The notes under the pieces: model-generated
What the model was told of the DNA's origin: nothing
Database searches by the model: none
The model's input: the letters and a program-made list of their open reading frames with translations, nothing else
In this document: positions 35,229-46,200 of the stretch, in pieces
How positions within the stretch are numbered: position 1 is the first letter of the stretch
How the letters are laid out: each line of letters opens with the position of its first letter
DNA from: Comamonas phosphati
Lineage (GTDB): Bacteria > Pseudomonadota > Gammaproteobacteria > Burkholderiales > Burkholderiaceae_C
Length of the DNA stretch: 64,000 nt
Assembly: GCF_014637085.1 (NCBI RefSeq)
Contig: NZ_BMEU01000004.1
Span: 1-64,000, forward strand
Reading direction: 5' to 3'
Made by a program: the position numbers and the translations under genes

Positions 35229-35705
35229 TTACAGCGCCGGGATGCGCAGCTTCTGGCCCGGGTAAATCTTGTCGGGGCTGGTCAGCATGGGCTGGTTGGC
35301 TTCGAAGATGGCCGAGTATTTGTTGGCATCGCCGTAGTAGGTCTTGGCAATGGCCGACAGCGTGTCGCCGCGTACCACGTCGTGGTATTGGGCCTCGGGT
35401 TCGGGGTTGCTTACCTCCATCTGGTTGTCGACGGACTGGACGCTGGCCACATTGCCGCAGCACAGCGTCACTTTTTCCTTGGCGGCCTGCGTGGGGGCCG
35501 TTCCCTGCACGGTGACCTTGCCCTGGGGGCCGTCGAATTGCACGACCAGATCGGAGACGCCCAGGTTCTGGGTATCGATATAGGTGGCAATGGCCTGGGC
35601 GGCCTTCGCGTTGAGCTCGTCCTGCGATGCAGGCGTTGCGGCATTGGGCTCGCTGCCGCCAAACAGCTTTTCACCGGCTTCCTTGATGAAACTGAACAGA
35701 CCCAT
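35229..35705 (-). CDS. BON and LysM domain protein (Kbp/YgaU-like)
   Basis: Encodes 158 residues. BON domain at about 30-85 (AIATYIDTQNLGVSDL, VTVQGTAP) and a LysM domain at about 107-157 (YHDVVRGDTLSAIAKTYYG, PGQKLRIP). This is the layout of the potassium-binding protein Kbp. No signal peptide. ATG at 35705 matches the conserved MGLFSFIKEAGEKLFG start. Confidence 0.92.
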   Translation of the reverse strand: MGLFSFIKEAGEKLFGGSEPNAATPASQDELNAKAAQAIATYIDTQNLGVSDLVVQFDGPQGKVTVQGTAPTQAAKEKVTLCCGNVASVQSVDNQMEVSNPEPEAQYHDVVRGDTLSAIAKTYYGDANKYSAIFEANQPMLTSPDKIYPGQKLRIPAL

Positions 35706-35877
35706 GGATTGATACTCCTCGAGGTGGTGGAAAGAAGAAGGCTCAATGTATGGGCAAACAGGCGGCGGTCTGTGCAGGACAGTTTCCCCTCCGGATTTTT
35801 TGACAATTTCGAGGTTCGATGTCATCAATGTGAAAGCGCAGGAATGATCCGGCGCAAAATTCCCGATAATCCGCCGC

Positions 35878-36654
35878 ATGACATTCTTGGCCGTAGACAT
35901 TGGCAACACCCGTTTGAAGTGGGCCATATATGACGATCACCGTCCCGGTGCGGCGCTGCTGGCCCATGGAGCGGAATTCCTGGAGCATATCGAACGCCTG
36001 GCGGAAGGGGCCTGGGCAGGATTGCCTGCGCCGGATCGCATGCTGGGATGCATTGTTGCCGGCGATGCGGCCAAGCGGCGCGTGCACGACCAGATCGAAA
36101 TGATGCTGGGCTGGGAGGTTCAGCCGCAATGGGTGGTGCCCTCGTTGGCGGAGGCCGGTGTCATCAATGGTTACGATCATCCCTCGCGCCTGGGCGCCGA
36201 CCGCTGGGTCGCCATGATCGGGGCCCGCCACCATATGCGGGCCCAGGGTGCGCAGCGTCCCCTGATCGTGGTGATGGTGGGTACGGCCGTCACGGTGGAT
36301 GCTCTGGATGCAGACGGTAACTTCCTGGGAGGGCTCATCATCCCTGGCCATGGCATCATGCTGCGTGCCCTGGAGGGCGGAACGGCCGGCCTGCATGTGC
36401 CCACGGGCGACGTCAAGCGCTTTCCCAAGAACACCAGCGATGCGCTGACCAGTGGCGGCACTTATGCGATTGCGGGAGCCGTCGAGCGCATGTGCCAGCA
36501 TCTGGCCGAGCATTGCCAGGAGGAGCCCCTGTGTATCATGGCCGGTGGCGCCGGCTGGAAGATGTCGCCCAGCATGACCCGGCCTTTCCAGCTTCTGGAC
36601 AACCTGGTTTTTGACGGGCTGCTGGTGATGGCGCAGCAGCGCTGGGGAACATAG
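35878..36654 (+). CDS. coaX: Type III pantothenate kinase
   Basis: Encodes 258 residues of the ASKHA fold. The phosphate motif DIGNTRLKW lies at 7-15; [15 protein letters not shown] and [10 protein letters not shown] follow. It phosphorylates pantothenate in CoA synthesis. Divergent from the LysM gene. Confidence 0.93.
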   Translation: MTFLAVDIGNTRLKWAIYDDHRPGAALLAHGAEFLEHIERLAEGAWAGLPAPDRMLGCIVAGDAAKRRVHDQIEMMLGWEVQPQWVVPSLAEAGVINGYDHPSRLGADRWVAMIGARHHMRAQGAQRPLIVVMVGTAVTVDALDADGNFLGGLIIPGHGIMLRALEGGTAGLHVPTGDVKRFPKNTSDALTSGGTYAIAGAVERMCQHLAEHCQEEPLCIMAGGAGWKMSPSMTRPFQLLDNLVFDGLLVMAQQRWGT

Positions 36655-36738
36655 GCGCTGGCGAACATCGGATAATATGCGCATCGCGTTTCCCCTAGGC
36701 TGCTGTTGCGGCTTCAACGATTTCAAAGAAGAGCTTTT

Positions 36739-37818
36739 ATGATTTTTGTCACAGGCGGCGCAGGCTTCATCGGCGCCAATTTCGTTCTGGACTGGGTGGA
36801 GCAGACTGGCGAGCCGGTCGTCAATATCGACAAGCTCACCTACGCGGGCAATCTGCAGAACCTCTCCAGCCTGCAAGGCGATGCACGCCATATTTTCGTG
36901 CAGGCCGACATCGGTGACAGCTCCGTCCTCGCCGCCTTGCTGGCTGAGCACCAGCCTCGTGCCGTGGTGAACTTCGCCGCCGAAAGCCACGTGGATCGCT
37001 CCATCCATGGACCCGAAGATTTCATCCAGACCAATGTGGTCGGCACATTCCGGCTGCTGGAAGCTGTCAGAAGCTACTGGCAAGCGCTGCCCGCTCCTCA
37101 AAAAGAAGCCTTCCGTTTTCTGCACGTCTCCACCGACGAGGTGTACGGCACGCTGGCCCCCAGCGATCCGGCCTTCACCGAAGAGCACAATTACAAGCCC
37201 AACAGCCCGTATTCCGCCAGCAAGGCGGCCAGCGACCATCTGGTGCGCGCCTGGCACCACACCTACGGCCTGCCCGTGCTGACCACGAACTGCAGCAACA
37301 ACTACGGGCCGCTGCATTTCCCCGAGAAACTCATTCCGCTGATGATCGTCAACGCCCTGGCCGGCAAACCTCTGCCCATCTACGGCGACGGCCGGCAGGT
37401 GCGCGACTGGCTGTATGTGCGAGACCATTGCAGCGCCATCCGCCGCGTGCTGGAGGCCGGCAAGCTGGGCGACACCTACAACGTGGGCGGCTGGAACGAG
37501 AAGGCCAATATCGACATCGTCAAGACCGTGTGCGCCTTGCTGGACGAGCTGCGTCCGCGCCAGGACGGCAAGTCCTATGCCGGGCAGATCACCTATGTGA
37601 CCGATCGCCCGGGCCATGACCGCCGCTACGCCATCGATGCGCGCAAGCTCGAGCGCGAGCTGGGCTGGAAGCCCGCGGAAACCTTCGAGACCGGCATCCG
37701 CAAGACCGTGCAGTGGTATCTGGAGCATCCCGAGTGGGTGGCCAATGTGCAGTCGGGCGCCTATCGCGAGTGGGTGCAGAAGCAATATGCCCAGCAGGCT
37801 GGGCAGGCGGCGGCATGA
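36739..37818 (+). CDS. rfbB: dTDP-glucose 4,6-dehydratase
   Basis: Encodes 359 residues. NAD motif GGAGFIG, the STDEVYG catalytic segment, YSASK for Tyr/Lys, and NCSNNYGP. It makes dTDP-4-keto-6-deoxyglucose, which feeds both rhamnose (rfbC, rfbD) and the amino sugar genes at 44.2-46.2 kb. First gene of rfbBDAC; it overlaps rfbD by four bases. The leader at 36655-36738 probably holds the operon promoter. Confidence 0.96.
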   Translation: MIFVTGGAGFIGANFVLDWVEQTGEPVVNIDKLTYAGNLQNLSSLQGDARHIFVQADIGDSSVLAALLAEHQPRAVVNFAAESHVDRSIHGPEDFIQTNVVGTFRLLEAVRSYWQALPAPQKEAFRFLHVSTDEVYGTLAPSDPAFTEEHNYKPNSPYSASKAASDHLVRAWHHTYGLPVLTTNCSNNYGPLHFPEKLIPLMIVNALAGKPLPIYGDGRQVRDWLYVRDHCSAIRRVLEAGKLGDTYNVGGWNEKANIDIVKTVCALLDELRPRQDGKSYAGQITYVTDRPGHDRRYAIDARKLERELGWKPAETFETGIRKTVQWYLEHPEWVANVQSGAYREWVQKQYAQQAGQAAA

Positions 37819-38717
37819 AGATCCTGCTGCTGGGCAAGTGCGGGCAGGTCGGCTGGGAGCTGCAGCGCAGCCTGGCTCCGCTGGGCGAAGTGGTGGCGCT
37901 GGGCCGCCATGGCATAGGAGACAGTGCCGAACTGTGCGGAGACTTCACCCACCCGGAGGGCGTGGTGGATGCCGTGCGCACCGTGCGCCCCGACGTCATC
38001 GTCAATGCCGTGGCGCACACGGCCGTGGACAAGGCCGAAAGCGAGCCCGAGCTGGCGCATCAGCTCAATGCCGCCGTGCCCGGCATGCTGGCTGAAGAGG
38101 CCGCGCGCCTGAAGGCGCTGCTGGTGCACTACAGTACCGACTACGTCTTCGACGGCAGCGGTGATACGCCCTGGCAGGAAGGTGATGCCACGGGGCCGCT
38201 GTCCGTCTACGGCCGTACCAAGCTCGAAGGCGAGCAGCGCATCCGGCAAGCCGGCGATACGCACCTGATTCTGCGCACCAGCTGGGTCTATGCGGCGCGC
38301 GGCGGCAATTTCGCCAAGACCATGCTGCGCCTGGCCCAGGAGCGTGACAGCCTGTCCGTCATCGACGACCAGTGGGGTGCGCCCACGGGTGCCGATCTGT
38401 TGGCCGACGTGACGGCCCATGCCATCCGTCATCTGCGCTTGCACCCGAAGGACGGCGGCCTATACCACTGCGTGGCCGGCGGCGAGACCACCTGGAATGC
38501 CTATGCCCGGTTCGTGATCGAACAGGCCCGGCAGATTCGGCCGGAGCTGGCGATCAAGGCCTCGGAGGTGCGTGCCGTGCCGACCAGCGCCTTTCCGACA
38601 CCTGCCCGGCGCCCGCACAACTCGCGCCTGGATACGCGCAAGCTGCAGGCCACCTTCGGCCTGCACCTGCCGCACTGGCAGCAGGGTGTGGCCCGCATGC
38701 TGCACGAAATCCTCTGA
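37815..38717 (+). CDS. rfbD: dTDP-4-dehydrorhamnose reductase
   Basis: Encodes 300 residues. NAD(P) motif [29 protein letters not shown] and [12 protein letters not shown]. Last step of dTDP-L-rhamnose synthesis. ATGA overlap with rfbB shows translational coupling. Confidence 0.95.
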   Translation: MKILLLGKCGQVGWELQRSLAPLGEVVALGRHGIGDSAELCGDFTHPEGVVDAVRTVRPDVIVNAVAHTAVDKAESEPELAHQLNAAVPGMLAEEAARLKALLVHYSTDYVFDGSGDTPWQEGDATGPLSVYGRTKLEGEQRIRQAGDTHLILRTSWVYAARGGNFAKTMLRLAQERDSLSVIDDQWGAPTGADLLADVTAHAIRHLRLHPKDGGLYHCVAGGETTWNAYARFVIEQARQIRPELAIKASEVRAVPTSAFPTPARRPHNSRLDTRKLQATFGLHLPHWQQGVARMLHEIL

Positions 38718-38749
38718 ATCATCCGACTTATCAAAATCTCCGATCACTT

Positions 38750-39637
38750 ATGACTCAAGCACGCAAAGGCATCATTCTGGCTGGCGGCTCCGGCACGCGC
38801 CTGCACCCGGCCACGCTGGCCATCAGCAAGCAACTGCTGCCCATCTACGACAAGCCCATGATCTATTACCCGCTCAGCACCCTGATGCTGGCGGGCATAC
38901 GCGACATCCTCATCATCAGCACGCCCCAGGACACGCCGCGCTTCGAGCAACTGCTGGGTGACGGCAGCCGGTGGGGCCTGAACCTGCAATACGCCGTGCA
39001 GCCCAGTCCGGACGGGCTGGCCCAGGCATTCCTGATCGGCGAGCAATTCCTCGATGGCGCGCCTAGCACCCTGGTGCTGGGCGACAACATTTTCTACGGC
39101 CATGACTTCCAGCCGCTGCTGCAAAAGGCCAATGCTCAGCAGGACGGTGCTACCGTGTTTGCCTATCACGTGCACGACCCCGAGCGCTATGGCGTAGCCG
39201 AGTTCGACGACCAGGGCAAGGTGCTGTCGCTGGAAGAAAAGCCGGTCCAGCCCAAATCGAATTACGCCGTCACGGGGCTGTATTTCTACGACACGCAGGT
39301 TGTGGAGCTTGCCAAGTCGCTCAAGCCTTCGCCGCGTGGCGAACTGGAAATCACGGATCTCAACCGCCTGTACCTGGAGCAGGCGCAGTTGAGCGTGCAG
39401 CTCATGGGCCGGGGTTATGCCTGGCTGGATACGGGCACGCACGAAAGCCTGCTCGAGGCCAGCCAGTTCATTGCCACGCTGGAGCAGCGCCAGGGCCTGA
39501 AAGTGTCCTGCCCCGAAGAGATTGCCTATCGCAGCGGCTGGATCGACGCAGCACAACTGGAGAAGCTGGCCCAGCCTTTGCTCAAGAACGGCTACGGCAA
39601 ATATCTGATGCAGTGCCTGAAAGGCGGTGTGCGATGA
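38750..39637 (+). CDS. rfbA: Glucose-1-phosphate thymidylyltransferase
   Basis: Encodes 295 residues. The nucleotidyltransferase signature [34 protein letters not shown] and [11 protein letters not shown] are all present. It makes dTDP-glucose. It overlaps rfbC by four bases. Confidence 0.96.
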   Translation: MTQARKGIILAGGSGTRLHPATLAISKQLLPIYDKPMIYYPLSTLMLAGIRDILIISTPQDTPRFEQLLGDGSRWGLNLQYAVQPSPDGLAQAFLIGEQFLDGAPSTLVLGDNIFYGHDFQPLLQKANAQQDGATVFAYHVHDPERYGVAEFDDQGKVLSLEEKPVQPKSNYAVTGLYFYDTQVVELAKSLKPSPRGELEITDLNRLYLEQAQLSVQLMGRGYAWLDTGTHESLLEASQFIATLEQRQGLKVSCPEEIAYRSGWIDAAQLEKLAQPLLKNGYGKYLMQCLKGGVR

Positions 39638-40194
39638 AGGTGACGCCCACGGCCATTGCGGATGTCGTTGTCATCGAGCCCAAGGTGTTCGGCGATGCCC
39701 GGGGCTTTTTCCTGGAAAGCTTCAATCAGCAGGCTTTCAACGAGGCCACCGGCACTCGCTTTGACTTTGTCCAGGACAACCACAGCCGTTCAAGCCGCGG
39801 CGTGCTGCGTGGCCTGCACTACCAGCTGCCTCCGCACGCACAGGGTAAGCTGGTGCGTGTGACCAGTGGCGCGGTCTTCGACGTCGCCGTGGATATCCGC
39901 CAGGGTTCCACCACGTTCGGCAAGTGGGTGGGGACTGAGCTGACGGCAGAGAATCACAAACAGCTGTGGATTCCTCCTGGGTTCGCGCATGGCTTTGTGG
40001 TCCTCAGCGATACGGCTGATTTCCTGTACAAGACGACGGCGTACTACGCACCGCAGTCGGATCGCGGCGTCCTGTGGAACGATCCGCAGATCGGCATCCA
40101 GTGGCCCGACCTGGGGACGGACTTCCTGCTCTCGGACAAGGATATGAAACAGCCTCTGCTCACGGATGCGGAGATCTTCACCGCCCTGGTCTGA
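39634..40194 (+). CDS. rfbC: dTDP-4-dehydrorhamnose 3,5-epimerase
   Basis: Encodes 186 residues of the RmlC cupin family, with [19 protein letters not shown] (catalytic His) and [10 protein letters not shown]. Last gene of the coupled rfbBDAC operon; a hairpin at 40582-40611 is the first candidate end. Confidence 0.95.
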   Translation: MKVTPTAIADVVVIEPKVFGDARGFFLESFNQQAFNEATGTRFDFVQDNHSRSSRGVLRGLHYQLPPHAQGKLVRVTSGAVFDVAVDIRQGSTTFGKWVGTELTAENHKQLWIPPGFAHGFVVLSDTADFLYKTTAYYAPQSDRGVLWNDPQIGIQWPDLGTDFLLSDKDMKQPLLTDAEIFTALV

Positions 40195-40818
40195 GGGCGC
40201 TAGCCCCGGTTTGCCTGTTGCTGCAGGAATAGGCGCGCGCGAGCGGCATGATGAGCAGGATCACGGCCAGCACGGCAAAGGCGATCTTCACCCCGCGCTG
40301 CAAGGCCGCTCACCCGCGATCTGGCCCATGCGTTGGCAACAATCTGGTAGGCCTTGCCGCCGCAGGTATGGCCCGCCAGCCAGACCTGCGCCAGGATATG
40401 CCTGAAGATGCGGTCCGAGTAATGGCAGTTGCACTGCAGATTGCGCATGGTGTCGCCAGGCACCTCGCCGGCGGACGGCTGCGCCTGCTGGAATCCACAG
40501 CTTCACAACGCTTGACTTCCAAGACGCTTGCTCGAGGAGATGGGTAGGCCCTTGCAACCGGAGGCATGTATTTGATCAGTGCAAGGAGGGCTTTGCGTTA
40601 AAGCCCCCTTGATCTTGTTACACACATTGGAAACATTCGACCCCGTATGTGACTGTGCTGTGACTTGGGAATGCATTCTGTGGGGTAGCGCACGCCAATA
40701 GCATCTGCACAAGGCAGTGCGGAGACTTAGAATCACCGCTTACGCGCGGTGCAAGCTGCCAAAAAAACCAATATAGATAAGCGCCACAGGTAGTCCCTGC
40801 GATGCGACCGATCAAGTC
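40195..40818. other. 624-base region without a supported gene between rfbC and glyQ
   Basis: The GC-rich first half (40200-40560) has open frames on the minus strand, but none has a ribosome binding site or a recognisable family; it may be a gene remnant. A hairpin (CAAGGAGGGCTTT with AAAGCCCCCTTG, 40582-40611) may end the rfb operon. The last 150 bases should hold the glyQ promoter. Confidence 0.5.
40582..40611 (+). terminator. Possible terminator of the rfb operon
   Basis: CAAGGAGGGCTTT and AAAGCCCCCTTG pair around GCGTT with one mismatch. The following bases ATCTTGTT are only weakly T-rich. Confidence 0.45.
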
Positions 40819-41841
40819 ATGCTGACCTTCCAACAAATCATTCTCAAGTTGCAGTCCTACTGGGCCGATCAGGGCTGCGCGCTGCTCCAGCCCTACGATA
40901 TGGAAGTCGGAGCCGGTACCTCGCACACAGCCACCTTTCTACGCGCCATCGGCCCCGAGCCCTGGAAGGCCGCCTACGTGCAGCCCAGCCGCCGCCCCAA
41001 GGACGGCCGCTATGGGGAGAATCCCAATCGCCTGCAGCACTACTACCAGTTCCAGGTGGTGCTCAAGCCTGCGCCCGACAACATCCTGGAGCTGTACCTG
41101 GGCTCGCTCGAAGCCCTGGGCTTCGATCTCAAGAAGAACGACATCCGCTTCGTCGAGGACGACTGGGAGAACCCCACGCTGGGCGCCTGGGGCCTGGGCT
41201 GGGAAGTCTGGCTCAACGGCATGGAAGTGACCCAGTTCACCTACTTCCAGCAAGTGGCCGGCATCGACTGCAAGCCCGCCACCGGCGAGATCACCTACGG
41301 CCTGGAGCGCCTGGCCATGTATCTGCAGGGCAAGGAATCGGTGTACGACCTGATCTATACCGACGGCCGGTCGGCGCCGGGCCGCTCCCAAGCCGACCAG
41401 GCCCCCGTGGGGGGCAGGAAGCCACACGAAGTGGGCGACCGTGGGGGCGTATTGACCTATGGCGATGTGTTTCACCAGAACGAGGTGGAGCAGTCCACCT
41501 ACAACTTCGAGCATTCCAACGCCGACTTCCTCTTCAGCGCCTTCGGCGCCCACGAGGGAACCGCCAACCAGCTGATTGCCGCCGAGCTGGCGCTGCCCGC
41601 CTACGAGCAGGTGCTCAAGGCCGCGCACACCTTCAACCTGCTGGACGCCCGCGGCGCCATCTCGGTAACCGAGCGTGCCGCCTATATCGGCCGCATCCGC
41701 AACCTGGCCCGCACCGTGGGCAAGAGCTATCTGGACAGCCGCGCGCGCCTGGGCTTCCCCATGGCCTCCAGGGCGCATGCCGACGAAGTGCTGGCCGAGC
41801 TGGCCAAGGCCGCCGAGCAGCAAGGCAAGAAGGCCACTTGA
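40819..41841 (+). CDS. glyQ: Glycyl-tRNA synthetase alpha subunit with an in-frame repeat insertion
   Basis: Encodes 340 residues; the family is usually about 300. All class II landmarks are present: [64 protein letters not shown] and QSTYNFEH. Between VYDLIYTDG and [14 protein letters not shown] there are 28 extra codons (41368-41451), Gly/Arg/Pro-rich, that derive from a type-1b repeat. E. coli has only a few residues here. With GlyS it charges tRNA-Gly, so the insert must be tolerated if the gene is used. Confidence 0.95.
   Translation: MLTFQQIILKLQSYWADQGCALLQPYDMEVGAGTSHTATFLRAIGPEPWKAAYVQPSRRPKDGRYGENPNRLQHYYQFQVVLKPAPDNILELYLGSLEALGFDLKKNDIRFVEDDWENPTLGAWGLGWEVWLNGMEVTQFTYFQQVAGIDCKPATGEITYGLERLAMYLQGKESVYDLIYTDGRSAPGRSQADQAPVGGRKPHEVGDRGGVLTYGDVFHQNEVEQSTYNFEHSNADFLFSAFGAHEGTANQLIAAELALPAYEQVLKAAHTFNLLDARGAISVTERAAYIGRIRNLARTVGKSYLDSRARLGFPMASRAHADEVLAELAKAAEQQGKKAT
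41368..41451 (+). repeat. Type-1b repeat inserted in frame in glyQ
   Basis: 84 bases, a multiple of three. CCGGGCCGCTCCCAAG, CCCCCGTGGGGGGCAGG and ACACGAAGTGGGC line up with the reverse complement of 35092-35180. No stop codon in the frame used. Confidence 0.8.
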
Positions 41842-41882
41842 GCGCATGAACTGAGCCGCCAGAGTCCAAACTTAGAGTCATT

Positions 41883-41928
41883 CAGGCTGTCAGCCCTTAT
41901 CAGTCAAGCGCTGGAAGCTATCAAAATA
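41883..41928 (+). repeat. Decayed family-2 repeat between glyQ and glyS
   Basis: CTTATCAGTCAAGCGCTGGA and AGCTATCAAAAT fit the right arm of the AT-rich hairpin repeats common in this family. It ends at the glyS start. Confidence 0.45.
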
Positions 41929-41930
41929 TC

Positions 41931-44069
41931 ATGAACGCATCGAATCTTCTGGTTGAACTGTTTGTCGAAGAGCTGCCGCCCAAGGCGCTGCAAAAGCTCG
42001 GCGACGCCTTTGCCGCAGTGCTGTTTGACCAGCTCAAGGCCCAGGGCCTGCTGGCCTCCAGCGAAGCCCGCCTGACGGCCTATGCCTCGCCGCGCCGCCT
42101 GGCCGCCCACATCACCGAAGTGCTGCCGCAGGGCGAGGACAAGGCCGTCTCGCAAAAGCTCATGCCCGTTTCCGTGGGCCTGGACTTTGATGGCAAGCCC
42201 ACGCCCGCGCTGCTCAAGAAGCTGGCTGCCCTGGGTGTGGATGCCGGTGCCGACGAATCGGCCGTGGCCGGCTTGAAGCGCCAGGGCGAAGGCAAGGCCG
42301 AGGCCCTGTTCTACGAATCCACCGCCAAGGGTGTGCTGCTGACCGACGGCGTGCAGAAGGCGCTGGATGAAGCCATCGCCAAGCTGCCCATCCCCAAGGT
42401 CATGCGCTACCAGCTGGCCGACGGCTGGACCAGCGTCAACTTCGTGCGCCCCGCGCACGGCCTCGTGGTGCTGCACGGCACCCAGGTGCTGATCAGCGTC
42501 AAGACCCTGGGCCTGACGGCAGGCGCCGCCACGCACGGTCACCGCTTCGAGGCGGCCGTGGACCCCGTGGTCATCCGCGATGCCGACAGCTATGCCGAGC
42601 AGCTGCGCGAAGAGGGCGCCGTGATCGCCAGCTTCACCGAGCGCCGCGCCGAGATCGCGCGCCAGCTCCAGGCCGTGGCCGAGCGCGCGGGCGGCAGTCA
42701 TGGGGAGGTATTGCGCGCCATCGAGGACGATGCCCTGCTGGACGAGGTGACGGCCCTGGTCGAGCGCCCCAACGTGCTGGTTTGCGCGTTCGAGAAGGAA
42801 TTCCTCGACGTGCCGCAGGAATGCCTGATCCTGACCATGAAGGCCAACCAGAAGTATTTCCCGCTGCTGGACGCCGCCGGCAAGCTCACCCACCAGTTCC
42901 TGGTGGTCAGCAACATCCAGCCCCAGGACGCCTCGGCCGTGATCGGCGGCAACGAGCGCGTGGTGCGCCCGCGCCTGGCCGACGCCAAATTCTTCTTCGA
43001 CCAGGACCGCAAGAAAACCCTGGCCAGCCGCGTGGAGCTGCTGGACAAGGTGGTCTACCACAACAAGCTGGGCACCCAGGGCGAGCGCATCGCCCGCGTG
43101 CGCACCATCGCCAAGACCATTGCCCAGCAGCTGGGCAATCCCGAGCTGGGCCGCCAGGCCGACCAGGCCGCCATGCTGGCCAAGACCGACCTCGTGACCG
43201 ACATGGTGGGCGAGTTCCCCGAGCTGCAAGGCATCATGGGCCGCTACTACGCCCTGAACGACAAGCTCGAGACGGCCGTGGCCGACGCCATCGAAGACCA
43301 TTACAAGCCCCGCTTTGCCGGCGACGAACTGCCGCGCGGCGATGTGGGCGTGGTCGTTGCCCTGGCCGACAAGCTCGAAACCCTGGTCGGCATGTTCGGC
43401 ATCGGCAACCTGCCCACCGGCGACCGCGACCCCTTCGCGCTGCGCCGCCATGCCCTGGGCGTGATCCGCATGCTGGTCGAGAAGGATCTGCTGCTGGACC
43501 TGGAAACCTTGCTGGCCAGCACGCTGCCGGCCTTCGGCGACAAGATACAGGACGCCACGCCGCAGCTGGTCGAATTCATCTACGACCGCCTGGCCAATAT
43601 GTTCCGCGAACAAGGCTACAGAGCCCAGGAAGTGGAGGCCGTGCTGGCTTTGCAACCCCAGCGTCTGTCAGACGTGCAAAAGCGCCTGGAAGCCGTGCGT
43701 GCCTTTGCGGCATTGCCCGAGGCGCCGGCCCTGGCTGCCGCCAACAAGCGTGTGGGTAATATTCTCAAGAAGGCGGAATCGGCAGTGAGCTCGCAGGTCA
43801 ATGAAGCGCTGCTGGCCGAGCAAGCCGAAAAAGACCTCTACACCGCCCTGCAGGCCGTGGCCCCCAAGGCCCAGCAACAGTTTGCAGCAGGTGATTACAC
43901 AGCCAGCCTGCAAACCCTGGCAGCATTGCGCGCCCCGGTCGACGCTTTCTTCGAGCATGTCATGGTCAATGCTGAGGAGCCTGCGCTCAGGGCCAACCGC
44001 CTGGGCCTGCTGGCTACGCTGCATGAAGCCATGAATAGAGTGGCGGATCTGGCTAGGCTGGCTGCTTAA
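41931..44069 (+). CDS. glyS: Glycyl-tRNA synthetase beta subunit
   Basis: Encodes 712 residues. Start LLVELFVEELPPKALQKLG, RPAHGLVVLHG, FLDVPQECLILTMKANQKYFPL and DPFALRRHALGVIR, all typical of GlyS. Forms the alpha2beta2 enzyme with GlyQ. It is the last GC-rich gene before the AT-rich O-antigen block. Confidence 0.96.
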   Translation: MNASNLLVELFVEELPPKALQKLGDAFAAVLFDQLKAQGLLASSEARLTAYASPRRLAAHITEVLPQGEDKAVSQKLMPVSVGLDFDGKPTPALLKKLAALGVDAGADESAVAGLKRQGEGKAEALFYESTAKGVLLTDGVQKALDEAIAKLPIPKVMRYQLADGWTSVNFVRPAHGLVVLHGTQVLISVKTLGLTAGAATHGHRFEAAVDPVVIRDADSYAEQLREEGAVIASFTERRAEIARQLQAVAERAGGSHGEVLRAIEDDALLDEVTALVERPNVLVCAFEKEFLDVPQECLILTMKANQKYFPLLDAAGKLTHQFLVVSNIQPQDASAVIGGNERVVRPRLADAKFFFDQDRKKTLASRVELLDKVVYHNKLGTQGERIARVRTIAKTIAQQLGNPELGRQADQAAMLAKTDLVTDMVGEFPELQGIMGRYYALNDKLETAVADAIEDHYKPRFAGDELPRGDVGVVVALADKLETLVGMFGIGNLPTGDRDPFALRRHALGVIRMLVEKDLLLDLETLLASTLPAFGDKIQDATPQLVEFIYDRLANMFREQGYRAQEVEAVLALQPQRLSDVQKRLEAVRAFAALPEAPALAAANKRVGNILKKAESAVSSQVNEALLAEQAEKDLYTALQAVAPKAQQQFAAGDYTASLQTLAALRAPVDAFFEHVMVNAEEPALRANRLGLLATLHEAMNRVADLARLAA

Positions 44070-44110
44070 GGCGAACTTCACGTAATAACTATTGCATTGC
44101 GGCTCAGCCT

Positions 44111-44153
44111 TGTCTCAATTGTGAATATTTTGATTTACTGGTTTTTTGAGACA
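44111..44153. repeat. Inverted repeat at the left edge of the AT-rich block
   Basis: TGTCTCAA (44111-44118) and TTGAGACA (44146-44153) are inverted around an AT-rich 27-base loop. It lies where base composition changes. It may be a hairpin in the leader of the O-antigen genes or a junction trace; no JUMPstart/ops element was found. Confidence 0.35.
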
Positions 44154-44234
44154 CTAAGTTCAGATGGGTTGATGTATTGAAAATGGGGATAAGAGAAAAC
44201 TTATGCCATTTTTTTGAAAATTACAGGAGGATAA

Positions 44235-44627
44235 ATGGCAGTCGTTGAACATAAAATTCTGGGCGACCAAAGGGGGAAACTTGTAGCTTTAGAGTCCTCT
44301 ATCAATGTGCCATTTGAAATAAAGCGAGTTTTTTATATTTATGGCACACAACCTGGCGTCCCTCGTGGCCAACACTCTCATTTTGAGACTAAGCAGTATC
44401 TGATTGCAGTTAACGGAAGCTGCAAGGTGACACTGGATAACGGAAGTGCAAAAGAAACTTTTTTACTTAATTCTCCCAATATGGCTCTTTTTCAAGATGC
44501 CATGACTTGGGGGGAGATGCACGATTTCAGCAGCGACTGTGTTCTTTTGGTTCTCGCTAGTGATTATTATGATGAATCGGATTATATTCGGAATTATGAT
44601 GATTTCCTACTGGAGGTGAGTAAGTGA
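44235..44627 (+). CDS. dTDP-4-keto-6-deoxyglucose 3,4-ketoisomerase (FdtA/QdtA-like cupin)
   Basis: Encodes 130 residues of the WxcM/FdtA cupin family, with [24 protein letters not shown] and the active-site RGQHSH pair at about 42-47. It moves the keto group of the RfbB product from C4 to C3. A strong AGGAGG precedes the ATG. FdtA (to Fuc3NAc) and QdtA (to Qui3NAc) are too similar to tell apart here. It overlaps the acetyltransferase gene. Confidence 0.9.
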   Translation: MAVVEHKILGDQRGKLVALESSINVPFEIKRVFYIYGTQPGVPRGQHSHFETKQYLIAVNGSCKVTLDNGSAKETFLLNSPNMALFQDAMTWGEMHDFSSDCVLLVLASDYYDESDYIRNYDDFLLEVSK

Positions 44628-45085
44628 GCTTAATTCATCCATTGGCCGATGTTGCTGAAAGCAACATCGGCCAAGGCACAAAAATATGGCAATTTGTGGT
44701 TGTCTTAAAGGGGGCTCAAATTGGCGAGAATTGCAATATATGTGCTCAGACGTTGATTGAAGGTGATGTAATCCTTGGGAATAATGTCACTGTGAAATCA
44801 GGTGTTCAACTTTGGGATGGTGTGCGTATAGGAAATAATGTATTCATTGGCCCTAATGCGACTTTTACCAATGATGCATTTCCTCGCTCTAAGCAATACC
44901 CAGAGGAATTTTCTGGAATTCACATTGAAGATGGGGCAAGCATTGGTGCAAACGTGACATTACTACCAGGTATCACCATTGGGAAAAATGCAATGATTGG
45001 GGCTGGGGCTGTTGTGACAAAAAACGTTCCGGAAAATGCTGTTGTGGCAGGTAATCCAGCAAAAATAATGCGATATATCAAATGA
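44624..45085 (+). CDS. Left-handed beta-helix N-acetyltransferase (FdtC/QdtC-like)
   Basis: Encodes 153 residues with hexapeptide repeats ([44 protein letters not shown]) and the end [13 protein letters not shown]. It likely acetylates the 3-amino group of a dTDP-3-amino-3,6-dideoxyhexose. GTG at 44624 was chosen: GGAGG precedes it and it overlaps the ketoisomerase stop; it overlaps the next gene by ATGA. Confidence 0.9.
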   Translation: MSLIHPLADVAESNIGQGTKIWQFVVVLKGAQIGENCNICAQTLIEGDVILGNNVTVKSGVQLWDGVRIGNNVFIGPNATFTNDAFPRSKQYPEEFSGIHIEDGASIGANVTLLPGITIGKNAMIGAGAVVTKNVPENAVVAGNPAKIMRYIK

Positions 45086-46197
45086 TTCCATTTTTAGATT
45101 TGAAAAATATCAATGCGCAATACCGCACTGAGCTGATCGCTGCCTGTACCCGCGTCATCGACTCCGGCTGGTATATCGGTGGCAATGAACTCAGCCAGTT
45201 TGAACAAGAATTCGCGGCCTATTGCGGTAGCGCGCATTGCATTGGCGTGGCCAATGGGCTGGATGCGCTCATCCTGACCCTGCGTGCCTGGCTGGAGCTT
45301 GAGCGTTTGCAACCTGGCGATGAAGTCATCGTGCCGGCCAACACCTATATCGCTAGCATTTTGGCCATCAGCGCTAATGGCCTGACGCCCGTACTGGTAG
45401 AGCCGGACGCGGCCAGCTTTAACCTCAGCCCCGCCAACGCCCGTGCCGCCATTACCGACAAAACCCGCGCGATTCTGCCCGTGCACCTGTATGGCCAGTT
45501 GGCCGACATGCCCGCCATCATGGCTCTGGCGCGTGAATATGGCCTGCTGGTGCTCGAAGACGCCGCTCAAGCCCACGGTGCGGCAATTGACGGTAGAAAG
45601 GCCGGTAACTGGGGTGATGCTGCAGGCTTTAGCTTCTACCCTGGAAAAAATCTGGGTGCTTTGGGCGATGCCGGCGCTATCACTACTAATGACTCCGAAT
45701 TGGCCAATACCTTGCGTGCCCTACGCAACTATGGAAGTCATGAAAAATACAAAAACCTGTTCAAGGGAGTGAACAGCCGCCTCGACGAAATCCAGGCTGC
45801 CATGCTGCGCGTCAAGCTTCGTCACCTGGATGCCGAAACTTGCCGCCGTCAGCAAATTGCTATTGCCTATACCCAAGGCATCAGCCATCCTGAAATTGAG
45901 CTTCCTATTCAAAAATCAGGCTCAGAAAATTTAGAAAATCATGTTTCCCATCTTTATGTTATCCGTTGTACGCAGCGTGAGGCGTTACAGAAGCACTTAA
46001 GTGCGAACGGTGTTCAGACTCTGATCCATTATCCTATTCCTCCGCATCAGCAGGAGGCCTATTCTGAGTGGAATGCGCAAAGTTATTCTTTGACTGAGAG
46101 CATGCACCGAGATGTCCTGAGCTTGCCGATGGGGCCGACAATGAGTGATGTGGATGTGCAAAAAGTAATAGCTGCAGTGAATAGTTTTGAGGCTTAA
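45082..46197 (+). CDS. dTDP-3-oxo-hexose aminotransferase (FdtB/QdtB-like, DegT/DnrJ/StrS family)
   Basis: Encodes 371 residues of the sugar aminotransferase family: [13 protein letters not shown], the DAAQAHGA segment that holds the PLP ring, and the PLP lysine in [16 protein letters not shown]. It adds the amino group at C3. Base composition is mixed: the first two thirds are GC-rich, while the end and the neighbours are AT-rich, which suggests recombination inside the gene. Confidence 0.92.
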   Translation: MIPFLDLKNINAQYRTELIAACTRVIDSGWYIGGNELSQFEQEFAAYCGSAHCIGVANGLDALILTLRAWLELERLQPGDEVIVPANTYIASILAISANGLTPVLVEPDAASFNLSPANARAAITDKTRAILPVHLYGQLADMPAIMALAREYGLLVLEDAAQAHGAAIDGRKAGNWGDAAGFSFYPGKNLGALGDAGAITTNDSELANTLRALRNYGSHEKYKNLFKGVNSRLDEIQAAMLRVKLRHLDAETCRRQQIAIAYTQGISHPEIELPIQKSGSENLENHVSHLYVIRCTQREALQKHLSANGVQTLIHYPIPPHQQEAYSEWNAQSYSLTESMHRDVLSLPMGPTMSDVDVQKVIAAVNSFEA

Positions 46198-46200
46198 GCG

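Noticed and set aside
40200-40463. Minus-strand frame of 87 codons between rfbC and glyQ
   Set aside because: No ribosome binding site, no recognised family, and competing frames of the same length overlap it.
40612-40818. Glycine riboswitch or T-box in front of glyQ
   Set aside because: No tandem aptamer pattern and no T-box sequence were seen.
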